A stretch of DNA of 64,000 nt from Panax quinquefolius (GCA_020205615.1 CM035162.1:37128464-37192463); one strand, 5' to 3'; shown: positions 21,930 through 35,307, numbered from the stretch's first letter. Notes: a model not told the origin generated them from the letters alone. Program-made: numbers and translations.

Positions 21930-24883
21930 TGTGACGCCCCCAAAATAGGTATACATCACCCATCTTGAGTCGCCAAATACATGGTACAAAATTCAAATAC
22001 AACTTAATTATACAACAAACGTGTGTAAAACGATAAAAACATAATCTAAGAGTTTTAATAAGAATATTGTCATCTAGACAATATCCACACTCAATGGAGT
22101 CCTCATTACATTTATTGTCACACTATTTAACAGAATAGTGAGGACTACTAATGCTATCATCTGGACCGTCACTCCATTCCCCGACTAGTCTCGGCTACGT
22201 TCTCATTTCCTGAAGAGAACAGTGAAAGAAAAGGGTGAGCTCAACTAGCCCAGTAAGAAATATTATGACTAAGATAATGCAGAATAAATTATCATTAGTC
22301 TTCAACAATGTTAAATTGATAAAATATAATAGACATCAAGTTTAACTGCAGCGGAATAAGCAATCCATTAGAAGAGTCAAGTAGAGCATGATATCTACTA
22401 TCTTCTATGATTTAAAATGTTTTCATCAATTTTTATCACGAGACTCAAATTTTAATAAATAAACCACATCATCGAATCATCCTCGCACTACTACGGGCCA
22501 AGGATATTCATTAAATCATCAATGGTCATGACTATACCGAATAATCCTCGGTCATAATCATACCAAAACTCGCCCATCAATGCACTATGTGCCACTCGAG
22601 GACTTTTACCACATCATTTATAACATTACAGGTCATGATTATACCGAATAATCCCTGGTCATAATCATACCAAGTCCATCTATGCACGTAAGCCAAAGAT
22701 GACTTTCATCACAATATAAGCATGAGGATGATGACAATGACATAATAATTCAATAAAACAAGTTCAAGAATAAATTTTAAAGATTTATAAGTTAATTTAT
22801 CTTGAAATCAATTACGTCCAAATTGTCAACATGATACTGCTTTGTGGAGTAAAATTCAAGAATGCTCAGAAGAATATTTCCATGAAAAGATACCGGATGA
22901 AGCGCAAATATCCAGGATATTCTACTAATTTCATGGAGTATAGAAGCCAAAACTTTAACCAAATGAGTATAATAGAATATATGAAACTGCAAATGGATTT
23001 TCACCCGCCATGCGGTAATCCACGTAGACAGATCATTTCCATAATTTAATAAGGAATGAATACGAAGGATCATTTCACATGCATGCATGTATTCCAATGT
23101 AATAATAATGGAATATATACAAAGTTATTCCAATGTAATAATAAAGAATGGAATAATGAAGAATTCACCATGCATGCGATGAAATCCGCATGCAGAAGGT
23201 TATTCAATGTAATAATAAAGAATGGAACGAGTCATGCAGAATCCGCAAAGAATGTGATATTCCAAATGTAATAATAAAGAATGGAATAACAACCGGTCAT
23301 GCAAATGATGAAGCAACAAAGATATTCAAAAGAATAATAAAGAATGGAATAATAATGGAAGAATGTCACCGATGCATACGCGAAGATCAATCATAATAAA
23401 AAGTTATTCCAATAAAAATAATAAAGAATGGAATAATGTAAGAATTTCACCATAATAAGAATGGAATATGAAGATGCATAGATCAGAAAGTTATTCCAAC
23501 ATAATAATAAAGAATGGAATAACCCTTACGAGTATTGAAAGCTCTCTTCATGAATACAAAAGAAATAATACCCTTACCTTAGAAAAAAATGGATATCGAA
23601 TAGTAGAGGTAGTAGACTTCTTCTTCTTTTCTCTATAATTTCTCTCTATAATAATTGCTCTAAAGCTTTAGTGAATTGGTGAGAAATGAAGGAAGAATGA
23701 GCTTCTATTTATAGAAAAATATAGTTTCGATAATTGCACATTTTGGGGCTCGAAATATTACAAAGATAATACCTTCCAACTTTTCTTTCATTTTTAATTT
23801 AGTCCTGCAAGTATTATCAAACTTGCACCACCTCCCCTAATAGTAAATAATGTGAATTAATAGTTCAATCATGTGAATCAATAGTTATAATCATGTGAAA
23901 AATACGAATTACAATATAGTACCTCTATCTATACCTCCATTTTTAACTTAGTCATGCAAGTATTATCAATCTTGAACCAACTCCCCTAATAGTACAAGAA
24001 TGTGAATCAATAGTACACACATGTGAACAAATAGTTATAATCATGTGAATTAATAGCAATTAATTGCTCATTTATCCGATTAATTACCGATTGGTCAATA
24101 TAACTTCCAGACATCAATTAATATCGAAATAAATGTCGATTTTCACTAACACTAATAATTCCAACACAATGGAACTATCAATTTCATCTTTAATCAACAC
24201 GAACTTATTCATCATTAATATTATAACTCACAATATTTAACAACGTGTCGTTCGTGAAGAAAGAGGGGCTTTCAGATAAGGATTTCTCCTTATCAGCGCC
24301 GCAATTAGATGACCAAACCTCTCCTCGACAGAACTTCTAGACATTGTAAATATTGCAATTTAATAATATGAATAACTTTTGTCGTCTCAATTATTGATTT
24401 AATAATATATCATATTATGCGAGATGATATGTGACAATAATCGAATCAATAATATGAGAGATATGATGCAACAATTATCAGAGTAATAATTGAGTATAAC
24501 GAGTGACTTTCACGTAAGCATCAATAATCAATACCGTGTGCTACTATGCAACCACGCCAGACATCTTGTACTTTTACTATCGGGTAGTTCAACAGTTTTA
24601 ACGGTAAAACTTTCACCGTTATTTTTATAAAAAGATAATTTTATCATTTTTAACTACTTACAATACTTCCGTTGTAGGGGTCCACCAATGATTGTGTCAT
24701 CATACGAATATTCCCCTCGTTAAAATTAATATTCCCCACCAATCGAATATTATATAACCACTTGCTTACTTTGCAAAATTTGTAAATATTACCCACAACT
24801 ATAACATTATATCAAATCCACACCATAATATTCAAAAATATATTTCGAGAAAATTATTCTTTATTCATAAAAGTTGGGGTCTT
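21930..24883 (-). mobile_element. G1 gypsy 5' LTR of the minus-strand element
   Basis: On the minus strand it ends GGGGGCGTCACA at 21930. It begins at 24883 with aagaccccaac, lacking the first bases TGT of the family start. About 2.95 kb, TATA at 23706-23713, 73-bp-type array about 23080-23525. It abuts a forward LTR directly at 24884, so no target duplication is visible. ORFs inside (22792-23097, 22831-23396) are repeat translations. Confidence 0.8.
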
Positions 24884-25254
24884 CGGGAATGACCGATTGT
24901 TAAATATTGTGAGTTATAATATTAATGATGAATACGTTCGTGTTGATTAAAGATGAAATTGATAGTTCCATTGTGTTGGAATTATTAATGTTAGTGGAAA
25001 TTTACATTTATTTTGATATTAATTGATGTCTGGAAGTTTTACTGACCAGTCGGGTAATTAATCGGATAAATGAACAATTAATTGCTATTAATTCACATGA
25101 TTATAACTATTTGTTCACATGTGTGTACTATAGATTCACATTCTTGTACTATTAGGGGAGTTGGTGCAAGATTGATAATACTTGCATGATTAAGTTAAAA
25201 ATGGAGGTATAGATGGAGGTACTATACTGTAATTCATATTTTCACATGATTATA
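24884..25254 (+). mobile_element. Forward G1 LTR, part 1 (5' truncated)
   Basis: It starts mid-LTR at cgggaatgaccgattgttaa, equivalent to about 2525 of the first LTR, directly against an inverted LTR head. It is interrupted at 25254 by a solo LTR; the same LTR resumes at 27671. The ttata at 25250-25254 is the left target duplication. Confidence 0.7.
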
Positions 25255-27670
25255 TGTGAGACCCCAGATTTTATCAATAAAGATTTAAATTTTGTCAAAA
25301 TAATTTTTTATATTATGGTGTGAATTTGAGATAATATTATAGTTGTGGGTAGTATTTATAAATTTTGCAAAGTATGCAAGTGGTTATATTATATTCGATT
25401 GGCCTGGGAATATTCGGTTTAGCAGGGGAATATTCAGACAACTACTCAATCATTGGTGGACCCTAATAATGTAATTATCATTTGATCGAGAAAACGACAT
25501 AAAAATATTTTATTAAAATAACGGCGGAAGTTTTACCGTTGATCTCGTTGAACTACTTGGTAGTAAAAGTACAAGAATACGTGTGGTTGCATAAGAAAGA
25601 CGCCAGTATTGATTATCGATGCCTATGTGAGAAGTCACTCGGTTTGATTCCATTATTGTCAATTAATAATATGAATTATTATAAGCGATAATGACGCTTT
25701 TGTTTTATTCGTATTATTAACGTAATAAAATGTAAACATCTTTTATATAAACTAGAATACTTTATTAAAGTTATTCTATAAATGTAATATATTATATTTT
25801 ATTATGCATAGTGTTGCATAGTGTTTTGCATAAGTATTGCATAGTGTTTGCATAGTAAAATGTTTTTATATAAATAGAATATATTATATTTTATTTAAAA
25901 GATTTTTCTTTAAATATGGACCGTCGATTAAAGTAAATCAACTGACCGCTCATAGATTAATTACTATGCATTCCATTTTCCTATAAATAAGCTCATTCCT
26001 TCATTATTTTCTTATTTAATTCATTGAAACTCTAGAGAGAGAAATTATGAGAGAAGCTATAGAGAGAAAATTATAGAAAGAAGAAGAGTATTCGCTACTT
26101 CACTACTTCTATATTCAGGTTTCTTTTACTAGTAAAGGGTGTTATTCTTTCTTCTTCGAAGAGAACTTCGTTATTCCATTCATTATTATTCTGTTGAATA
26201 ACTCGTAAAAGTGGCATACCCTATACATAACTCGATATGCGTGGCATACCCTATACTTGGTGAAATCCTTATGTTATTACATTCTTAATTATTCTGGTTG
26301 AATAACTCAGATATCTGCTTAATTTACCCTATACTTGGTGACATTCTTCTACTATTTCGTTGGAACATCCTCGTCTGTGTGTTTTACAACCGGACTCGGT
26401 TCCGCTTTTTATTATTCTCGTTGGAACATCCTGCATGCGTGTGTTTTTACACCGGACCGGTTAAAATCTTTTATCATTCTGTTGGAATATCCTATCTCGT
26501 GTGTTTTACACCGGATCCGGTTCCATCTTTATTATTCGTTGAACATCCCGCTTCGATGTGAATTTCACCGACTGGTTCCGTTATTATTATTCTGTTGAAT
26601 AACCTCGTCTGGCGCCAAGTACCGCATGCATGGTGATTTCTTTTGTTATTCCATTCTTTATTATACCCAGTTGGTTAAAACTTTAACTTTTATACTCCAT
26701 GAAATTAGTAGAATATCCTTGATATTTGCGTTTCATCCAAAGATCTTTTCATGAAAATATTCTTCCGATCATTCTTGAATTTTACTCACTAAACAAAGAT
26801 CATATCGACAATTTGACGTTAATAATTCATGGATTAAATAATTCTTGAACTTGTTTTATTGAATTATTATGTCATTGTCATCATCCTCATGTTATATTAT
26901 GTTATCTTTGGCTTACGTGCATAGATGAACTTAGTATGATTATGACCGTGGATCATTCTGCAGTATAATCACGACTTGATATAAATGATGTGACAAAAGT
27001 CCTCAAAGGGCCTGTGAATGCAAAGTTGATGGATAGTTTTTGGTATGATTATGACTGTGGGTGATTCTAAGTATAGTCATGACCATTGATAATTTGATGA
27101 AAATCCTTGACCGCGGTAATGTGGATGATTAGATGTGGTGGTTTATTTATTGTCGAGTCTCAAATGATAAAAATTGATGAAAACTTTTAAAACCTAAAAG
27201 ATAGTAGACTTTATTCTCTACTTGACTCTTTTAATGGATTGCTTATTCCGCCGCAGCTTAAACCGGTTGTCTATTGTATTTTATCGCTTAACATTGTTGA
27301 AGGCTAATGATAATTTATTCTCGCATTATCTTAGTCATAATATTTCATCGAGCTAGTTGAGCTCACCCTTTTTTTCACCGTTTCTCTCTCGTGAAATGAG
27401 AACATAGCCGGGACGAAGTCTGGGAACGAAGTAATGGTCCGAGGATAGCATTAGTAGTCCTCACTATTCGTGATATAGTGTGATAATAGTTGTAATGAGG
27501 ACTCCTTTTGAGTTTGTATAATATCTAGTAAACAATATTTGTATTCAAACTCACGATTTATGTCGTATTGCATACCATACGCTTATATTAGTAAGTTGTA
27601 TTTGAATTTATGTACCATGTAAGTGGCGACCCAAGATGGGTGACGTATACCTAATTTTGGGGGCGTCACA
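25255..27670 (+). mobile_element. Solo LTR of the gypsy B subfamily
   Basis: It starts TGTGAGACCCC, ends GGGGGCGTCACA, 2416 bp, and is flanked by identical ttata on both sides (25250-25254 and 27671-27675). It has no primer site or internal region, so it is a solo LTR left by LTR-LTR recombination of a complete element. It closely matches the LTRs of gypsy B (49839 and 56836). TATA at 25982-25989. The open frames 26298-26598 lie in its degenerate 73-bp array and are not genes. Confidence 0.9.
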
Positions 27671-28027
27671 TTATAACTATTGATTCACATGATTGAACTA
27701 TTGATTCACATTATTTACTATTAGGGGAGGTGGTGCAAGTTTGATAATACTTGCGAGACTAAATTAAAAATGAAAGAAAAGTTAAAGGTATTGTACCGTA
27801 ATATTTCGAGCCCCAAAACGTGCAATTATCGAAACTATATTTTCCTATAAATAGAATCTCATTCTTCCTTCATTTCTCACCAATTCACTAAAGCTTTAGA
27901 GCAATTATTATAGAGAGAAATTATAGAGAGAAAGAAGAAGAGAAGTCTACTACCTCTCTACTCCAGTATCTAGTTTCTTTCTAAGGTAAGGGGTATTATT
28001 TCTTTCGTATTCATGAAGTGAGCTTCT
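27671..28027 (+). mobile_element. Forward G1 LTR, part 2
   Basis: It continues the LTR of 24884-25254 after the solo LTR: gattcacat motifs, TATA (about 27847), and a donor-like ctaaggtaagg near 27980. It is cut at 28027 by copia-1; cttct (28023-28027) is the left target duplication. Confidence 0.8.
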
Positions 28028-29901
28028 TGTTAGGTTTGTAATATTCATAACGCAATCAAAATTGCAAAAATAATGCGAAAGCGTGTAAAATCAGAGTTTA
28101 AAAAAATTTACAAACCATAAACCCGGACACCCTTTATTCACAATTATTAATTAAACCAAAAGATAAAGAATAAAATCATACCCTTGAAGATCGAGCTTCC
28201 TCAGGTACAAGTTCACCTCCAATCCTTTTCGCGTTCAACTTGAATCCACCGGGTTTGGTTCATTCCTTTGATCAACGTTAGCCACCCATGTGTTTGGCCT
28301 CTAGAGGTGATCCACCAAGAAAGAATAGGAATTCAAGAAGAAGGGGTATTTGGCTCAAACCCTAGTTTTCTATCTCTATAGAAAAGGGTACTCTCCAACA
28401 AATTGGAATTATGTCGTTGTCAGAAAAGTCAACAACCCCCCACCCATAATAAGACTCTCTTATTTATAGATGTGGGCAACCCACCTTAACAATTAAGGAA
28501 TTGAGTTTTATTTAATTAATTAAATTCTTTTAATTAATTAAGCTCCCTAATCTTATTAGGGATAATTAATTAAACTCCTTTAACTAATTTTCCTTCCTAA
28601 TCCAATTAGGAATAAATGAGAATACTTATATTAAATTAATTCCTAAACTCTTTTAGAAATTAAAATAATAATAATTGTAATAATATTAATAAGACTCCTC
28701 TTATTAATTTATATTTAATATTTCTAAAATATTAAATAATAATATTAAGCTATTTAATTTATTCTATCACCATAGATTAAATTAAATATACTTAACATAT
28801 TATTACGATTATGCCATTAACTTCTTAAATAATTATTCTTCCTTTTATGGTGTGACCCTTTAGGTTCTCCATATTAAACCTAGGTTGTGAATAAATCAAT
28901 TAGAATAATTTAATCTTATTTAAATAAATAAATTAAATAATTAATTTATTTAAATAAATAATATTTATTCTACAATAGGATAAGCCTCCTAAATGATCAA
29001 CGACTTTCCAGATAATATAGATTTCAACATTAATCATTAAAGAACCTTTGAGTAAATAGTTACCGCATAATTCAATCCTTCCACCATACAATGTCCCAAT
29101 TAAATATAAGACATGGAATTATCACAAGTCTTATTTTATTTAATTATATGTATTTCGATCCTTAAATGCACAACTCCAAATAATGCAAATTAGAAACTCC
29201 TTTCTAATTTCATTTCGCCGCCAAGGATTACTTTGGGTTGTCATTTATCTAATCACATAGGACATTTCTCTTCTTTATTAGAAGTGGTAGATTCTTTATC
29301 GATCATACATTATCTCCATGTATAACTTATTATACCCAAGCATACCCTTTGATATACCCTAAGGGTCTTAAGGAATAAGTCAAAGTATAACTCATCATAC
29401 ATAAAATACTATGATGATCTCAAGTCCAAGGATTACTTGTACTACTATCACTACAGAATTCTATCGACAGCAAATAAAACTCCATTAGGTATTCCTTAGC
29501 GAGCCAACGCTCAAGTGAACTTATTCTCTAATAAGCACCTATATACTTGCTTTAGTGTTCCACACAAATGATCATGAGATCAATCATCCTCATCCAACGA
29601 TGAGCAAGAACGATGTACCAATCTATCCGGATTCACTAATCCCCAATTTAGTAATCCAATGATTGGGAACTATTTTAGTTTTAAGCTTTCTAAGAATTTA
29701 GATCTCATTAGAATGATCATCATCATTATTCTAAAAGCATTGCTTAAAACTATGGGTTTATCACATATTATAAAACAAAGATCATGTAGATAATTAAAAG
29801 CCTTTAATAAATTAATACTTTTTATTAATAAATGAATAAGATTGTTACAAAGTATATGCTTTATCATCAAACATGATTGGCTTGTGTGCATACTACTTTC
29901 A
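28028..29901 (-). mobile_element. copia-1 3' LTR
   Basis: 1874 bp. On the minus strand it starts TGAAAGTAGTATGCACACAA and ends ACAAACCTAACA. A TATA-like box (minus TATAAATA) is at 28461-28468. The whole LTR is AT-rich with no coding. Confidence 0.85.
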
Positions 29902-29914
29902 ATCTCCCACTTGC
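29902..29914 (-). other. copia-1 polypurine tract
   Basis: On the minus strand gcaagtgggagat immediately precedes the 3' LTR, the usual copia polypurine tract. The identical sequence occurs in copia-2 at 46565-46577. Confidence 0.75.
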
Positions 29915-32888
29915 ACTAAAGCCAATCGTCATGGTATCTCATACTCTTCTTCTCTAAGTGACGATTATCCCGTTGTTAGATAAGATTTAGTTAATGGATA
30001 TGTAATGTTGTTCATGAGAGTCCACTATCTCTATAGTGATTCCCATCTTTCAATGATTCTAATAATCAAATGAAAGTGCCACAACACATGTTTAGATCCA
30101 AGCGAGACTTTAGAACTATTCCTAGTTCTCAGAATGAACTTTTAATCCAAACAATCAACTTGCAGCCTTCATTTATAGCTATATACTTTGTCTTTATCAC
30201 TAAACCAAAGAACTCTTTTTCATTGCTTGGAACCTTTCCCATTCATCGCACCAATCGTTCAAGATAACGCTTTACCTTAAAGTGGATTTTACGTCATCTT
30301 AGTCCGTTCGAAAAACTTGAGTCCGTTAAGCCCTCTAGTTTTAATATAGACCCACCATGAATATGATCACATCCTTAGTACCGGTTAAGCACTTTAAGAT
30401 GTTTTTCACTGACTCATAGTGAACTTCTCCATAATATGACTGATCAACATCAGGTCTCGTACATTTTATTGCATACATGATAGTCACTCATGCGACCTCT
30501 CTTTTCAAGAGTCTGTGGGGACTATTAAGAGAGATACACTCCATAGCTCATCGACATGAGACATCTCTTGAGTTTGCCATGCTAAACAACTTTAGCATCA
30601 AATGAATATCGTTGCTCGGGTTAAGTCGAGCATCCTCTTGAATCTATCTATATAGATTTTATCCCCAATTAAGATACTCTTCCCAAACCATTCATGGAGG
30701 AATGTTTAGACAACTTTATCATTATCGATCAGTAGCATTGGTATGTCATTCCTTATCCGTAGTATATCAACATATAATATTAGGAATGTGTCACGCTCCC
30801 ATCGTCCCTTTTGTACACACTAGAAGTCTTACCTCATCGAATGTAACTCGATCATCATCTTCTATGATGTATACCTCATCATCATCATCTATGATGAATC
30901 CATACCTCCTAGGTATCTTTAGTACTATTCCGATTTACGATTTGGTTGTGGTACAATAGTCTATTCTCTGTGTTCCTCTTATTGACTTATAGTGTTTTGT
31001 GGTTCTTGAACTCTTCAAGATCTATTATCCTCCCACTAGCCCCTTCAATGATAAACACCTTTATCTTAGAAAGCGCGTGTTTCGTAACAAACACCTTTTG
31101 CTAAGTAGTAATTATAGAACATATACCCTAAACTTACTTTAGGATGTCCCACAAATCATACATGTCAAATCTTGTCCCAAGCTTATCCTTTGAAACCTTT
31201 TCACATAAGTTGGACAACCCCTTATCTTAACATACTTAAGATTAGAATCCTCCCCGTCCATAACTTTTATGGAGTCTTCAAATGGATTTTGAGGTTACCA
31301 TTTTCAGAGATATGTAGACCATTTCTAGGACATTATCCCGTAAGGATACCGGAATGCTCAGAAAATCATTATGGATCGCATTCATGTTCAAATAGGTACG
31401 ATTTTTCCTTTCGATACATCAATCAATTATCACGTATCGATGTGTCCATTATGAGAAAACCATTTGAGATGATCTAGAAACTATATTGCACAAGTATTTA
31501 TTCCTTGATCTAATCAAAGAATCTTAATACTTTGTCAATTTGTTTCATTTCTAAATTCTTTGAACCTTTCAAATAATTCACACTTGTATTTCAACAAATA
31601 CATACATTCAACTCTTTGAATGATCATCTCATTTTCTTATACTAATTTGTTCAATATGCAAAATTATTTTCATGTAAGTCAAGTATACAAAATTTATTAA
31701 GTAATATTAGGGTTCTATACAAAACATTATTATTATAAATAGAACAACAATTGTTCTTTATTATAATACCAAAGATTTCATTGTCCAACAATAAAATGGA
31801 AATAATATTTTAACAAGAATCGGAATACAATAACAACTTATCGACTTAATAGATTTGCCAGTAGGCATTGTTAAATTATAAGTTTCTATGGCTAATGTAG
31901 CAACCTTTGTTACATTTCCCATATAGGATTACTTATATTTGTTTAGCTTTTACTGCTTGGTCCCTTCATAAATCTATATTTATGATAACCAAAGTCAGTA
32001 TCCAATACCCAAGTAGAACCTCGACTTAAAGAAAAATTTATTTAAATCATGAACAAAATTGTATTGTAAATCAAACTTCACTAAGCTTCTTTGGTTAGCT
32101 CTCGCAAGATACTTCTCGCAGCTTTCTTTCCAGTTGTTCAAGCTTATTGCAAGGGAAGTAAACTCCTTTGCTATCCGTGACGCTTTTGTTCTTATTATCC
32201 TTTGTTTACGCCTTTCTGTATACCTTCTTTGAATCGTTCTTCTTTTCAGAAGATCCTTTGGCCCCTACCAGTAAGACATGGTCTTTCTTGGTTGGAAAGT
32301 GACTCTCAACATTTTTCAACATGTTAAGCAAATCAAATGAAAGTCGATATCTAGCTTGTTCATATAAAAATTCACAACAATTGTGAAAGGAGTTAGGGAG
32401 TGAGTGCAAGATCAAATCTTAGCTCAACTCTCCATCCATGACAAAACCAGTTGTCCTAATTGATCAATCAAATTGATTATGTTAAGGACTTTTATCTCAT
32501 CATGTAGTGTCATTGGTCATTCTAGATCTAAGAGCTCCTTAGATATTTGATATCTATTAGTCCTACTTTCTCACCACCAACTACTTGATGTGCAGGAATA
32601 TAGTAGGAGCATCCATAGTTTCATGCCGACGCCAAGCTCGTTACTCATGGATGCGAGCATGATGCATCGAGCCAATCTGTGTGCATCATCTTGCCACTTT
32701 CTAAAAGTAGTAATCTCTTCCTCAGAGGCATTTTTCGCAACCATTGCAGGATAGGCGATTAAGGACATAAGATAGCTTTTCAAATGCATGAGAACTATTC
32801 TCAAATTCCTTAACCAATCCGCTTAATACTTGGTCCGCATTAAATAACATCTAATATGTTTCGCAAAGTTGATAGTAATTTTAGACAT
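29915..32888 (-). pseudogene. gag-pol: copia-1 gag-pol remnant (Ty1/copia), RT core deleted
   Basis: Read on the minus strand from a likely start at 32888 (MSKITIN...). Gag pieces are at 32804-32571 (KWQDDAHRLARCIMLASMSN) and 32415-32206. Degraded protease/pre-integrase sequence is at about 32000-31700. The integrase C-terminal region at about 31270-31200 has a WGCPTYVKRF-type motif, and the linker to RT has an IIDDDDEVY-type motif near 30890. The sequence then jumps to the far end of RT. The central RT core with its YVDD motif is missing, and RNase H is heavily interrupted (about 30550-30050). At about 3 kb it is clearly shorter than a normal copia gag-pol (usually 4 kb or more). Integrase before RT is the copia order. 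It is not translatable. Confidence 0.75.
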
Positions 32889-33094
32889 TGTAAAATTCTA
32901 TAAATGAATTTGTAATTAACAACATTTTAACATACATTCTTTTATTAATTACCAAAATAAATTAGGTCTTGTTTTAAATTGGTATCTCCCACTATTTTCT
33001 TCAAACTATATTACCTCACTCATATAGTTCGGGCAAAATCTAATTAAAGATTTGCTAGTGAGAATAAGGATCCCATTTCAAATGTATATAGCCT

Positions 33095-33385
33095 TGTGGT
33101 GACACAACAAACTATATATAAATAAATAGGTAGACAACTTTTGTCAATTACATCAACTATGAACTCCTTTTATTTTGCCTCTTAGATTATTTTGATCAAG
33201 TGGTGGCACATCCGAATCAAAATTATCCAAGTTAAGTCCGACCTAGCACTCCATATATTCAAAAAGAAAAATATCATCCTTGTGGTGACACAACAAAACA
33301 ATATTGTTCAATTTTCTTTATAAGCATCAAATGTGATAAATTAACATCTTAAATACTTAATACTTGCCTTTGTGGTGACACAACA
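33095..33385 (-). repeat. Three copies of a short hairpin motif in the copia-1 leader
   Basis: ttgtggtgacacaa, a 5-bp inverted repeat around a 4-nt loop, occurs near 33095, 33277 and 33371, each followed by caaa. Copia-2 keeps the same three copies (near 49769, 59348 and 59439). The leader lies between primer site and gag, where packaging signals of retroelements are found; that role is inferred. Confidence 0.55.
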
Positions 33386-34139
33386 AACTCATATTAAATA
33401 TTTAATACTCTATTAATTTTATCATGCTAGAAGGCGACGCTCGATATTCCAAATATCTTTGAACGCTTAGGACTTAATAATAAAAAATTTGAGGGGTTTG
33501 TTATTAATTTGTCTCATCTTGTTTAGCTGCATTTGCATATATATATAAAATACGCCATTATATTAATGAACATGCCAAGCGAAGCATGTTTGCATAATAT
33601 ATAATATATATAGTATAAGCATGTACATATAGTAATACTATATTCTTCCCGGATTGATTATGGACTTTTATTCTAGTTTGGTTCACTAGAGCTACCAAGT
33701 GAACCAAAAGGTCAAACCCTAGGGGTGCAAGAAATAATATTTAAATATAACTATTACATTTAAACCCTGCCCTATTACAAACGGGTCTTCAAGCGCTTCT
33801 TTTTCCTCGATCTCTAATTCTTCAAAATTAATTCTAAATATTCCTATTACAAAACTATTTTAAAATAAATAGAAACCTTGATCGCCATCAAGGGAAGTAC
33901 ATAGAGAGGAGATAGAATTTACATTAAGAAAAATTAGAGAAGATTTAGGCACGCAGTAATCCCCATTTAATAAAACCCATACATTCATGCATCCAACTAA
34001 AATAAAATCCAATCACATCGGGTCAATAGTCCATAATCAATCCCATTTATTATCATACACATCATCATATGCATCAATAAATAACATTCATCCTATGAAT
34101 AATAAACATTTAATATATATATTGATATCATTTAATGGG

Positions 34140-34870
34140 CAAATTTAGTTAATATAAAATCTATTTTGAATCAAAATAAACTCCTTTATTTTAATCCAAA
34201 TTTAAATCAAAATAAAACTATTTTATTTTAATTTATCTAATTTTTGAATAAAATAAACTATTTTATTTTAATCAAAATTTTAATCAAAATAAACTCCTTT
34301 ATTTTAATTAATTATGGAATCCAATTCATATATATATAAAAAAAATCATTAAAGGAAACACGGATTATCTTTTCCTATTCACAAATAAACTCCTTTATTT
34401 TGAATAATATGAAATCTTATTTCATATTTAAATAAACTCCTTTATTTAAGGAAACACGGATTTTCTTTCCTATTCACAAATAAACTCCTTTATTTTGAAT
34501 AATATGAAATTTTATTTCATATTTAAATAAACTCCTTTATTTAAAGAAACATGGATTCTCTTTCCTATTCACAAATAAACTCTTTTATTTTGAATAATAT
34601 GAAATCTTATTTCATATCTAAACAAACTCCTTTATTTAAGGAAAGATGGATTTACTTCCTTATTCACAAATAAACTCCTTTATTTTAGGAAAATAAAATC
34701 CAATTTCAACTCCAATTAGTTATTATGGAATCCAATTCCAATCTAATTAGTTAGCATGAAATTTTAATTTTAAAATTAAAATAAATATTTTTATTTTAAG
34801 ATTAAAATAAACTTTTATTTTAAAATTAAAATAAACTTTTATTTTAATTATAAAATTATTAAGAATAATA
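34140..34870. repeat. AT-rich tandem repeats in the copia-1 leader
   Basis: Units of about 90 bp hold ggaaacacgga, cctattcacaaataaactcc and gaataatatgaaat (about 34360-34680, three to four copies). They are flanked by short repeats of aataaactcctttatttta. The copia-2 leader has a shorter version (about 60230-60600). No coding. Confidence 0.7.
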
Positions 34871-34961
34871 TATATATAATTATTATATATATATATATAT
34901 AATAACCGTATATATATATGTCAAATATATATATTAGTTAACATGGTTTCCCATTTTATAA

Positions 34962-34996
<35 letters not shown>

Positions 34997-34998
34997 CC
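34871..34998. repeat. (AT)n microsatellites
   Basis: Runs of ta/at around 34870-34925 and 34965-34995. Comparable runs occur at 60795-60865. They are simple repeats in the leader of the copia elements. Confidence 0.8.
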
Positions 34999-35295
34999 GT
35001 ATGATATATATTATATTAACTATTCTCCTTCCTTTTAACAAATGAGCATACACCTGCTGCATTTTCCAAATCCTTGAATTTCCGTCCAATCATGGTTCGC
35101 ATGAAATCAATATTGTTGGATAAAAATCATGGTTCGCATGAAATCAATCAGTACTACCTTTTTTTTAAATCTGTTTTCGGTATTTTTTTTTTTATTTAAA
35201 TTTTATACAATAAAATTATGCCCAATTAAATTGTTCTAAACAAATATCAATATACATATCAAATCTGAACAATTAATAATTCGCATAAAGGTTTG

Positions 35296-35306
35296 GCTCG
35301 ATGCCA
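35296..35306 (-). other. copia-1 primer binding site
   Basis: On the minus strand tggcatcgagc follows the 5' LTR by one base. Copia-2 has the full tggcatcagagc (61194-61205), one mismatch from the initiator tRNA-Met complement. The difference (CAG to CG) is one of the systematic CAG/CTG discordances in the window. Confidence 0.7.
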
Positions 35307-35307
35307 T

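Noticed and set aside
26298..26598. Two overlapping 87-codon frames in the solo LTR, with related frames at 50781-51361 and 57860-58164
   Set aside because: All lie in the same degenerate 73-bp array region of the LTR; the similarity is due to the repeat.
29670..29891. 73-codon minus-strand frame repeated at 36948-37169
   Set aside because: Present in both copia-1 LTRs because they are LTRs; composition and position at the LTR start argue against coding.
30070..31477. Plus-strand frames of 65-101 codons
   Set aside because: Antisense to the minus-strand copia gag-pol remnant.
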